DNA from: Methylomarinum sp. | Lineage (GTDB): Bacteria; Pseudomonadota; Gammaproteobacteria; Methylococcales; Methylomonadaceae | DNA: 5,060 nt | NCBI GenBank assembly: GCA_013139755.1 | Contig: WTAG01000721.1 | Coordinates: 1 to 5,060 of the forward strand | Direction: 5' to 3' | Shown: in pieces, positions 1 to 5,060 of the stretch | Numbering within the stretch: the first letter of the stretch is position 1 | Layout of the letters: each line of letters begins with the position of its first letter | Notes under the pieces: generated by a model | Seen by the model: the letters and a program-made list of their open reading frames with translations, nothing else | Database searches by the model: none | Told to the model about the DNA's origin: nothing | Made by a program: the position numbers and the translations under genes

Positions 1-42
1 ATTTATGACAGAAACTAATTTTAAAAACTTTGGCGTTTTCAT
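1..42 (-). CDS. 5' end of an unidentified gene (partial, 14 codons)
   Basis: An ATG at 42 reading leftwards opens a frame with no stop to the window edge: MKTPKFLKLVSVIN. It is preceded at 48-56 by the purine-rich site AAAGGGAGA, with a spacing of about 5-6 bases, which is a near-ideal ribosome binding site and is the main reason to call a gene. The start Met-Lys-Thr followed by Lys and hydrophobic residues would suit the n-region of a signal peptide or a membrane anchor, but 14 residues are too few to decide. The rest of the gene lies to the left of the window, so no family or function can be given. Confidence 0.6.
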   Translation of the reverse strand, partial: MKTPKFLKLVSVIN

Positions 43-47
43 GATTA

Positions 48-56
48 TCTCCCTTT
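48..56 (-). promoter_or_regulatory. Ribosome binding site for the leftmost gene
   Basis: Read on the minus strand the sequence is AAAGGGAGA, followed by TAATC and then ATG. The match to the anti-Shine-Dalgarno sequence and the spacing are both good. This site fixes the start of the partial gene at 42. Confidence 0.6.
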
Positions 57-69
57 AAGCAGGTTTATA

Positions 70-97
70 TCTATATAGACATAAGGTTTCAGTTAAA
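70..97 (-). promoter_or_regulatory. Weak candidate promoter for the leftmost gene
   Basis: On the minus strand TTTAAC (97-92) and TATAGA (75-70) are separated by 16 bases. They sit just upstream of the ribosome binding site and would give a leader of about 20 bases. Neither hexamer is a close match to consensus and the area is AT-rich, so similar matches arise by chance. An overlapping TATAAA is another possible -10. This is a position-based guess. Confidence 0.22.
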
Positions 98-793
98 ATT
101 CCACACTTAACGGTGACATAGCCTAAAATAATGACCCATATGGTTCAAAATAATAAAATCTCTTGGCAAGCTATCGAGCTAAATTTTTCCGCATCTAACT
201 TGGCAAACATCAAAACTCAGCTTTGGTTCTTTCTGCTCTTTCGCTTTTTTCCAGTTTTCACTACAGACTTTGAAAAATCGACATGCAACATTTCCACGTC
301 AGTTTCTGCTTTTTCGCGGGCTTATGTTCATCGCGTCCAGCTTAAATAAATTCAAGTCGAACTTGCTTCACAGCGATCAATTTTAGCTCTTTCAGCAATT
401 AATTTCTTTTCCGTTACTGGCTCTCGCAGAGGAAAATAACAAGTTTATTGTCTCGGTCTGGTTATCATACGCTCTAGCTTCTATCTTATGTCAATAACAA
501 CACTGAAAGCCGCTAACTCTAAACGGGTTAACATGCATTTTATACAAGATAAATAGGTATGGATAAGATACAGATTAACCCATCGACTATGTTTAAACTA
601 TTTCCTTTATATAGAAAACATATGATCAAATAGAGCAAAATGTAATTTTATTTTCGACTCAAAGGCTCATCATAGGTTCGCTTTTGGCTGAAACCAGCTA
701 TCCAGTAAATTAAACGATTTGATTGTGATCTATTTTAAAAAATGTCAGATTGAGTTTGAGCCAATACACTTATTCCAGGAAAGCCATCAAACT
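98..793. other. Long gene-free stretch, no intact gene seen
   Basis: No open frame here has a convincing start, ribosome binding site and protein-like composition. The longest plus-strand frame, at 131-349, starts without a Shine-Dalgarno site and reads as antisense to the possible gene remnant described separately. I saw no tRNA-like fold, no tandem repeats and no transposase fragments. Minor structure includes the 7-base inverted repeat GGGTTAA at 525-531 and TTAACCC at 575-581, with a 43-base gap, and the 8-base palindrome GTTTAAAC around 591-598. Both could be chance. The region separates two minus-strand genes, so a leader, a small RNA or decayed coding DNA are all possible. Confidence 0.5.
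147..444 (-). pseudogene. Possible decayed coiled-coil gene
   Basis: Read on the minus strand, one frame gives protein-like blocks broken by stops. The block at about 444-355 contains the motif PVTEKKLIAERAKIDR, followed by a stop at 354. The block at about 321-220 contains REKAETDVEML and HVDFSKSVVK. The block at about 216-148 contains AKLDAEKF. In the next frame, positions 254-213 read LEKSERAERTKAEF, which continues the same charged, Ala/Glu/Lys-rich style and suggests a frameshift. In-frame stops lie at 354, 330, 324 and 219. The composition is like an alpha-helical coiled-coil protein, but I recognise no family. Chance reading of AT-rich DNA is a real alternative, because single blocks of about 30 codons are not rare. 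Confidence 0.22.
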
Positions 794-823
794 AAGAAGG
801 CAATCCAAATGGAAAGCCTTCTT
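794..823 (-). terminator. Hairpin after the exported-protein gene, probable terminator
   Basis: AAGAAGGC at 794-801 pairs with GCCTTCTT at 816-823, an 8-bp perfect stem. Inside the loop TCC (804-806) can pair with GGA (811-813), extending the helix past a symmetric AA/AA internal loop. The structure begins 16 bases beyond the TAA stop of the minus-strand gene at 839. On the minus strand the bases that follow are AGTTTGAT, a poor U-tract, so termination may be inefficient or the hairpin may instead protect the 3' end of the mRNA. Confidence 0.5.
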
Positions 824-838
824 TAAAAAGCAAAGCAA

Positions 839-1372
839 TTATTTACTATGCTTACTTGCAAACTCAGCAATCAATGCTGTTGGTTTGTTCTTTTTATTCT
901 TTTTGTTTAGCACGTAAACTACTGTTTCACCTTTTGGTCCAGAACCAATTTGAGTATAACGATAAGGTGCTTCACCCACACTTAAAAATGATTTAAGGTC
1001 AGCCCATTCACTAAAAACATTGATGCGACCTTCCTTAACAACTTCACCATAAAATCCATCTTTTATACCTTCAGCTTTTCCTTCATAAAGCGCAACGCCA
1101 CCTAAACCTGAACGCATTTTTTTATCTTTTTTAGTTAAACCAAAAACTAAAGTCTCGCTTTTTGGACCTGCACCTATACGTGTTAATCTGAATGCTGTTT
1201 CACCCACTTCGTTAAAGCTATTATAGGTTTTATAATCATCAAAGACATAAATACGACCTTCTTTATACACTTGATAATAATCATCAACATTATAGTGAGG
1301 TGCTGCAGATGCGATTTGAGCTGTCATCACCAAGCCCAGTGCTGATATAGCAGAAAATATTTTTTTATGCAT
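839..1372 (-). CDS. Exported protein with two copies of a 54-residue unit, function unknown
   Basis: The 177-residue product begins with a classical Sec signal peptide: MHKK, a hydrophobic core over about residues 5-19, then ASA-AP, so cleavage is expected after residue 23 or 24. The protein is therefore likely periplasmic or secreted. The mature part consists of two homologous units, residues 32-85 and 108-161, that align without any gap at an offset of 76 residues; I count 29 identical positions of 54. Shared landmarks are KEGRIxVF, SF, VGE, the block IGxGPKxET and a basic KKxKK ending. A link of about 22 residues contains a Gly-rich stretch. The tail is lysine-rich. No cysteines or obvious catalytic residues are visible. 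The ATG at 1372 is supported by GGAGA eight bases upstream, and a TATAAT lies further up. It appears monocistronic. I do not recognise a named family; a beta-rich binding or structural module is only a guess. Confidence 0.85.
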   Translation of the reverse strand: MHKKIFSAISALGLVMTAQIASAAPHYNVDDYYQVYKEGRIYVFDDYKTYNSFNEVGETAFRLTRIGAGPKSETLVFGLTKKDKKMRSGLGGVALYEGKAEGIKDGFYGEVVKEGRINVFSEWADLKSFLSVGEAPYRYTQIGSGPKGETVVYVLNKKNKKNKPTALIAEFASKHSK

Positions 1373-1380
1373 AACAAATT

Positions 1381-1385
1381 TCTCC
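1381..1385 (-). promoter_or_regulatory. Ribosome binding site of the exported-protein gene
   Basis: GGAGA on the minus strand lies eight bases before the ATG at 1372. It is the only purine-rich site in range, and it supports the start that gives an intact signal peptide. Confidence 0.65.
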
Positions 1386-1426
1386 GACGAATTACAAGAG
1401 TGTCAAAAAGTAATAATTTAAACCCT

Positions 1427-1432
1427 ATTATA
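1427..1432 (-). promoter_or_regulatory. Perfect -10 box (TATAAT) for the exported-protein gene
   Basis: On the minus strand the hexamer is TATAAT in the context TCCTATAATAGGG. Transcription would begin near 1420, giving a leader of about 48 bases that contains the GGAGA site. The hexamer 17 bases upstream is TCATTC, a poor -35 match, so the promoter may be weak, activator-dependent or read by an alternative sigma factor. Confidence 0.5.
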
Positions 1433-1616
1433 GGATTGCAAATATTACAGAATGATGACTAAACACTTCGTATTTATATACAGCCGGCGTATCTGCATTA
1501 ATCAGCGCCATAAAGTTTTATTCAAGATTTTTACCTCCATTACAAACAAACACGCCGTGCGATGATGCTTTTATCCGAATAATTAAGAAAAAAAAGTTTA
1601 ACAAATACCTTCCTAG

Positions 1617-1622
1617 TACAAT
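1617..1622 (+). promoter_or_regulatory. Candidate -10 box for the ZIP/CNB gene
   Basis: TACAAT matches the -10 consensus at five of six positions and would place the transcription start near 1629, about 36 bases before the ATG. The hexamer 17 bases upstream, AAGTTT, is a poor -35. The A-rich run at about 1585-1595 just upstream could act as an UP-like element. This divergent region (1373-1664) must hold promoters for both flanking genes, but no clear operator palindrome was seen. Confidence 0.3.
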
Positions 1623-1650
1623 AGCTCTGCTGACGACTTTAAACCATGAT

Positions 1651-1654
1651 GGAG
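1651..1654 (+). promoter_or_regulatory. Ribosome binding site of the ZIP/CNB gene
   Basis: GGAG ends ten bases before the ATG at 1665, a somewhat long but workable spacing. The two ATGs at 1646 and 1649 are out of frame with the gene or overlap this site, so 1665 is the preferred start. Confidence 0.55.
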
Positions 1655-1664
1655 TGACAACTAC

Positions 1665-3500
1665 ATGCTCTTACCAATTGATTCCGCCATCTACGAGGCG
1701 TTCTTATATGGAATCATCAGCGCCTGTTCTTTACCTTTAGGTTCCCTGACAACCTTATTATGGAAACCATCAGATCTTGCTATTGCCTTTCTTATGGCCT
1801 TTGGTGGAGGTGCATTATTAGCCGCTTTAACCATTGATTTGGTCGCCAGCACCCTAGCCAAAGGTGATTTTTATCCACTGGCAGCAGGCTGTATCACTGG
1901 AGGACTTGTTTTTATTGCCCTTAACCAAATTGTTAACGATTTTGGTGGCTTTGTTAGAAAGGCATCAACCCATATCTACCATATTCGAAGACTTAAATAC
2001 CGCCGTTTCAAAGACATACTGTCAGCAGTAAAACGTGTCGATGTATTTAAGCAGCTAAAAAATGAAGACTTCAAAAGCCTTACCGAAGAAATCTACCATT
2101 GGGATGTTAAACAAGGCACCTTAATATTCAGTCAGGGTGAACCTTGCGATGAACTGTATATTATCGCTTCTGGTCGAGTTGAACGGCTAGATCCGGAGGA
2201 ACAAGTTTCATCATTATTTCTGGAAAAAAATGATGACCTGGGCTGGCTGGCGTTTATTACTGGCACGCCTTATCGATTTACCACCAGGGCGACAGAAAAC
2301 ACTAGTTTGTGGGTATTGCCAAGAACAACCTTTATCAATTTATTGGCCACTTCCCCCAAACTGACAGAAGCCATACAACACTGGATTAAAAGTGCCAAAG
2401 TAAAAGAGTATCTCCAGCAGCAGCATCATTTATCAGCCAATACCATCAATGACTGGTGTCTTTCTTCTGCACAGCAAATAGCACAACATGGTTTCTATCA
2501 TAGTGCTGTACAGATTGAACATAATGGAGAAGCTTTTAAGAAAAAGACTCGTCATATCAATAACTTTGAGCTATTGGTTAATTTGCCAGAAAATGAACTG
2601 GAAACTATTGCCAACCATTTGGTGTATAAAAAATATAGCAAAGGCAATACCTTTTTCCATGAAGGTGAAGCAGCAGATCATATGTTTATTATTGATACCG
2701 GTAGCGTGTCCATCATCGATGCCTTTGATCGCTTTAGCCATAGCATAGACCTAATGCCCAACGATACTTTTGGCAATAATGCCTTTATGACAGGTGGACG
2801 CTATACCATGTCGGCAATGGCACTTGAACCGACAGCTGTCTGGGTCTTACGCAAAAAAGAATTTAATTATCTAATCATGATTCTGCCAGAACTGGCAAGA
2901 CGATATAAAAGACATTTACAACAACCAGAAATCCAGCACTACCTGATACATCGACAAAAATTAAACGAAGACAATGCCGCACTCTGGATTAGAAATGCAG
3001 TTAAAAACCTGACGCATGGGAAAGAAATCAAACCTGTCATGGCTTTTCATACAGGTATCCGCCAACATAAAGGTGCGCCTTTAGGCATATGGCTAGGACT
3101 AATGCTTGATGGCATTCCCGAAGCATTAGTCATTGGTGCCAGTCTAATACACTCTCACCTGGGGTATTCTTTATTGGCTGGCCTATTTTTATCTAACTAT
3201 CCAGAAGCCTTATCCAGCTCGGTCGGTATGCGCAAACAAGGCATGAAATTCCCCATCATTATATTAATGTGGTCCAGTTTAATGATAACGACTGGAATAC
3301 TCAGCGCTCTGGGAAATATTTATTTTGCTGAAGTTGGGCACTCAGTATTTTCTTTTACTGAAGGGCTGGCTGCTGGTGCCATGCTAACCATGATTGCCCA
3401 AACTATGCTGCCAGAAGCTTATTTTAAAGGCGGTGAAATTATTGGCTTCTCAACCTTACTTGGGTTTCTTGCGGCCATATTCTTCAAAACTCTAGAATAA
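1665..3500 (+). CDS. ZIP-like membrane protein with two cyclic-nucleotide-binding-type domains inserted in the TM3-TM4 loop
   Basis: The product has 611 residues. Three N-terminal membrane segments (about 11-32, 37-60, 70-90) resemble ZIP TM1-TM3, including the small-residue stretch AFGGGALLAALTIDLV. A very basic stretch (98-116, with RRLKYRRFK) marks the cytoplasmic side. CNB domain 1 spans about 117-250 and CNB domain 2 about 297-430, each with the usual jelly-roll pattern (GTLIFSQGEPCDELYIIASG; NTFFHEGEAADHMFIIDTG). Five C-terminal segments follow (about 472-494, 499-516, 528-550, 558-580, 591-609). TM4 carries DGIPEA and TM5 SNYPEA where ZIP proteins have H-N-x-P-E-G-like metal motifs: glutamates E486 and E514 remain, the histidine positions are D482 and S510. 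The phosphate-binding cassettes lack the conserved Glu (W194 and N371). The linker between the CNB domains contains several His. I recall similar proteins annotated only as cyclic nucleotide-binding. Inference: a ligand-gated metal transporter or metal sensor in the inner membrane. The domain layout is well supported; substrate and ligand are unknown. Confidence 0.9.
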   Translation: MLLPIDSAIYEAFLYGIISACSLPLGSLTTLLWKPSDLAIAFLMAFGGGALLAALTIDLVASTLAKGDFYPLAAGCITGGLVFIALNQIVNDFGGFVRKASTHIYHIRRLKYRRFKDILSAVKRVDVFKQLKNEDFKSLTEEIYHWDVKQGTLIFSQGEPCDELYIIASGRVERLDPEEQVSSLFLEKNDDLGWLAFITGTPYRFTTRATENTSLWVLPRTTFINLLATSPKLTEAIQHWIKSAKVKEYLQQQHHLSANTINDWCLSSAQQIAQHGFYHSAVQIEHNGEAFKKKTRHINNFELLVNLPENELETIANHLVYKKYSKGNTFFHEGEAADHMFIIDTGSVSIIDAFDRFSHSIDLMPNDTFGNNAFMTGGRYTMSAMALEPTAVWVLRKKEFNYLIMILPELARRYKRHLQQPEIQHYLIHRQKLNEDNAALWIRNAVKNLTHGKEIKPVMAFHTGIRQHKGAPLGIWLGLMLDGIPEALVIGASLIHSHLGYSLLAGLFLSNYPEALSSSVGMRKQGMKFPIIILMWSSLMITTGILSALGNIYFAEVGHSVFSFTEGLAAGAMLTMIAQTMLPEAYFKGGEIIGFSTLLGFLAAIFFKTLE

Positions 3501-3539
3501 ACGCCCCTCTGCCCCGTTCATTCGAAACTAATTGTTAAT

Positions 3540-3570
3540 GTAACCTTGATGTAGCAATGCGGAATCAAGG
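3540..3570 (+). repeat. REP-like unit 1 (plus orientation)
   Basis: GTAA is followed directly by CCTTGAT, a 13-base middle, and ATCAAGG, a perfect 7-bp inverted repeat. The layout (tetranucleotide, then imperfect palindrome) is that of REP elements mobilised by RAYT tyrosine transposases, which recognise a GTAG-type tetranucleotide at the hairpin foot; here the last base has changed to A. It forms a pair with the inverted unit at 3587-3617. Confidence 0.6.
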
Positions 3571-3613
3571 TCTTCAAAAGTAAAAACCTTGATTCCACTT
3601 TGTTGCATCAAGG
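3544..3613. terminator. BIME-like large hairpin between convergent genes, possible bidirectional terminator
   Basis: The two REP units face each other, so 3544-3571 pairs with 3586-3613 over 28 positions with only four mismatches, around a 14-base loop. It lies between the stop of the plus-strand ZIP/CNB gene (3500) and the stop of the minus-strand CYTH-CHAD gene (3624). Such structures can stop polymerase, bind gyrase or protect mRNA 3' ends. There is no proper T-run on either side, so a classic intrinsic terminator is not shown. No other terminator is visible in the 123-base gap. Confidence 0.45.
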
Positions 3614-3617
3614 CTAC
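3587..3617 (-). repeat. REP-like unit 2 (minus orientation)
   Basis: On the minus strand GTAG is followed directly by CCTTGAT, a 13-base middle, and ATCAAGG. This copy keeps the intact GTAG tetranucleotide, so it looks like the better-preserved REP. It ends only seven bases from the TAG stop of the CYTH-CHAD gene. No RAYT transposase gene is in the window; the enzyme would be elsewhere in the genome. Confidence 0.65.
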
Positions 3618-3623
3618 GCTCTA

Positions 3624-5060
3624 CTATGCGTTACCCTCAAACAACTGCTTAAATACTGCATGATTTTCCAGCTGATTAAAATCCGCAAACTGCTGATAAA
3701 AATCATTTCGTGAAGAAAATTTCTTGTTACTTAGATACTGTGTCAATACATCCATTGCAACAAAAGTATTTATGGGGGTCGCATTGACATCCATCTCTTT
3801 ACTGAACTTCTTTATATTAACTTCTTGTACTTCGTAATCCTGAAAATCAGCCAATACCGATAAAAAGACCTTCAAGCTTTTACTTAGCGTTTTCATCTCG
3901 CTTTCTGGATAAAGATTTTTAAAGAATAGCATCAGATAACGTAATTTCTTACCTGTTTTGAGCAAATCATGTAACGTCTCTGGTTTTGAGTATTCGCCAA
4001 TTAATGAAGCTTCTTTTATAAAGCGTTTATATACCTTCCAAATACGCTGATCGGCCAATGCTTTAATATTCATATTTGCATTACGGCCACTTTCTTCTGC
4101 TGGAAAAGCCTCATTTAAACACTGCTCCCAAGCCGATAATTGTTTTCTGTATTTAACGCTATTAAGCTTTTCTGCTAACTCACTTTGAGCCTGTATTTGC
4201 TTTTGTTGAAGAAAGTCATATAACGGTGCAATATCTTCATGCAACTCAACGGGTAACACTGCTTGATATTGTTGATATTTCAATAAATAAACATCCATCT
4301 CACGCGTTAGCCCTGTGACTTGCCCTAGCCATGAAAAGAAATCAGCATACTCTGTTACTATTGAAGCGGGTAAAGTGTGCTTAATCTGATTTAAGCCTAC
4401 TCGCGTACAACGAACCGCTACCCGAAAGTCATGTAAAAACTCTGCATCTGTACCAACAATAGTATCCGCTTCATTAACTCGCATAATTTGCAGCAAATGC
4501 TTGAATATTTTTTTACTGGCCTTATCTGCTGACATTTCAGGATTTAACTTAATGTCTATTTTTGAGCTATAGTTTTTAGGCTTTCGACCTTGCTGTTTAA
4601 GTGCCGAATTTAAAGCCGTTAGATTCTGGGCAGGTTGCAATTCCAGTGTATTTTGGAAGATATCACTCAAGTGTTTTAAGTCAGCCTCATTCGCATTTTC
4701 CAGTTTCAGACTCACACGATTCGTCAAAAACTCATATTCATCAATCTGAATCTGTGCAATTGTTTGCTGCTCTTTATCTAATATATTTGCCCGATAAATT
4801 TCATGAGGTAATTGACATAATGGTAATAATGCCCGCATCCCTAAAGGTGATATTAAATGTGTTTTTAAATCACCAGCGCTAAATTCTTCTGCAAAATCAG
4901 GTACATTATCCAGTTCTTCCGTAGCCAGCAAATTACCACTATTTCTATCTATTAAATTGACATGAGATGTTGATTGCGCCTGATTAAACTCAAAGGTTTT
5001 ATTATCTCGGTAAAGACGCCAATCAAAGCTATCGTAAAATGCTTTAATAGCATATTGCTG
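3624..5060 (-). CDS. CYTH-CHAD domain protein (partial; 5' end outside window)
   Basis: The frame runs from the TAG at 3624 to the window edge without a stop, giving 478 visible residues and no true start. A TTG at 4931 could be taken as a start, but 43 more in-frame codons upstream read as CYTH sequence (AIKAFYDSFDWRLYR, like the family's YYDTxDWRL strand), so that TTG is internal. The remainder of the CYTH barrel, including its ExExK metal/triphosphate motif, would lie beyond 5060. The C-terminal part is a CHAD domain, an alpha-helical, positively charged module known to bind polyphosphate: FLHDFRVAVRCTRVGL (basic His/Arg helix), TREMDVYLLK, and a second half with LKTGKKLRYLMLFF. The conserved His and Arg/Lys residues are present. 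Family members include inorganic triphosphatases such as YgiF and polyphosphate-granule proteins. It is likely cytoplasmic, with no signal seen in the visible part. It converges on the ZIP/CNB gene across a REP pair, so the two are not co-transcribed. Confidence in the CHAD call is high; activity is untested. Confidence 0.92.
   Translation of the reverse strand, partial: QQYAIKAFYDSFDWRLYRDNKTFEFNQAQSTSHVNLIDRNSGNLLATEELDNVPDFAEEFSAGDLKTHLISPLGMRALLPLCQLPHEIYRANILDKEQQTIAQIQIDEYEFLTNRVSLKLENANEADLKHLSDIFQNTLELQPAQNLTALNSALKQQGRKPKNYSSKIDIKLNPEMSADKASKKIFKHLLQIMRVNEADTIVGTDAEFLHDFRVAVRCTRVGLNQIKHTLPASIVTEYADFFSWLGQVTGLTREMDVYLLKYQQYQAVLPVELHEDIAPLYDFLQQKQIQAQSELAEKLNSVKYRKQLSAWEQCLNEAFPAEESGRNANMNIKALADQRIWKVYKRFIKEASLIGEYSKPETLHDLLKTGKKLRYLMLFFKNLYPESEMKTLSKSLKVFLSVLADFQDYEVQEVNIKKFSKEMDVNATPINTFVAMDVLTQYLSNKKFSSRNDFYQQFADFNQLENHAVFKQLFEGNA

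Noticed and set aside
131..349. Plus-strand open frame of 72 codons
   Set aside because: It has no ribosome binding site, an atypical composition with Phe-rich runs, and lies antisense to more protein-like traces on the other strand.
525..581. Inverted repeat GGGTTAA / TTAACCC as an operator or hairpin
   Set aside because: It has only seven bases per arm with a 43-base spacer in AT-rich DNA and no adjacent start codon, so chance is likely.
2488..2748. Plus-strand open frame of 86 codons inside the ZIP/CNB gene
   Set aside because: It is fully contained in another frame of a well-supported gene with intact domains, and its translation resembles nothing.
3540..3617. CRISPR array or insertion-sequence ends
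   Set aside because: There are only two units, in inverted orientation with a short loop and no spacers, target duplication or transposase, so a REP pair explains it better.
4601..4882. Plus-strand open frame of 93 codons opposite the CYTH-CHAD gene
   Set aside because: It is antisense to a well-supported coding region, without a start signal of its own.

Overview
This is an AT-rich window (roughly 38-40 % G+C by eye) from a Gram-negative bacterium. Clear Shine-Dalgarno sites, a Sec signal peptide with an AxA cleavage site, a CYTH-CHAD protein and a GTAG-type REP pair together suggest a gammaproteobacterium. A methanotroph-like lineage (Methylococcales) would fit my memory of similar proteins and repeats, but the window alone does not prove it.

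Layout from left to right. Positions 1-42 hold the first 14 codons of a minus-strand gene that leaves the window, with a strong ribosome binding site at 48-56. Positions 57-838 contain no intact gene. On the minus strand at about 150-440 there are broken, coiled-coil-like reading frames that may be a decayed gene. Positions 839-1372 (minus) encode a small exported protein built from two copies of a 54-residue unit; a hairpin lies after its stop and a perfect TATAAT lies upstream. Positions 1373-1664 form a divergent promoter region. Positions 1665-3500 (plus) encode the most remarkable protein here: a ZIP-type metal-transporter fold whose TM3-TM4 cytoplasmic loop carries two cyclic-nucleotide-binding-type domains. 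Positions 3540-3617 hold two inverted REP units (a BIME-like hairpin) between convergent genes. Positions 3624-5060 (minus) encode a CYTH-CHAD protein whose frame stays open to the window edge, so its true start is outside.

Functional picture. The ZIP/CNB protein looks like an inner-membrane protein in which ligand-sensing domains sit where ZIP transporters normally have a variable metal-binding loop. Both sensing domains have lost the key glutamate of the phosphate-binding cassette, and the ZIP metal-site histidines are replaced, so both its ligand and its substrate are open questions. The convergent CYTH-CHAD protein belongs to a family that binds or hydrolyses triphosphate or polyphosphate with divalent metals. 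A metal/polyphosphate link between the two is only an inference from adjacency. The exported duplicate protein has no function I can recognise.
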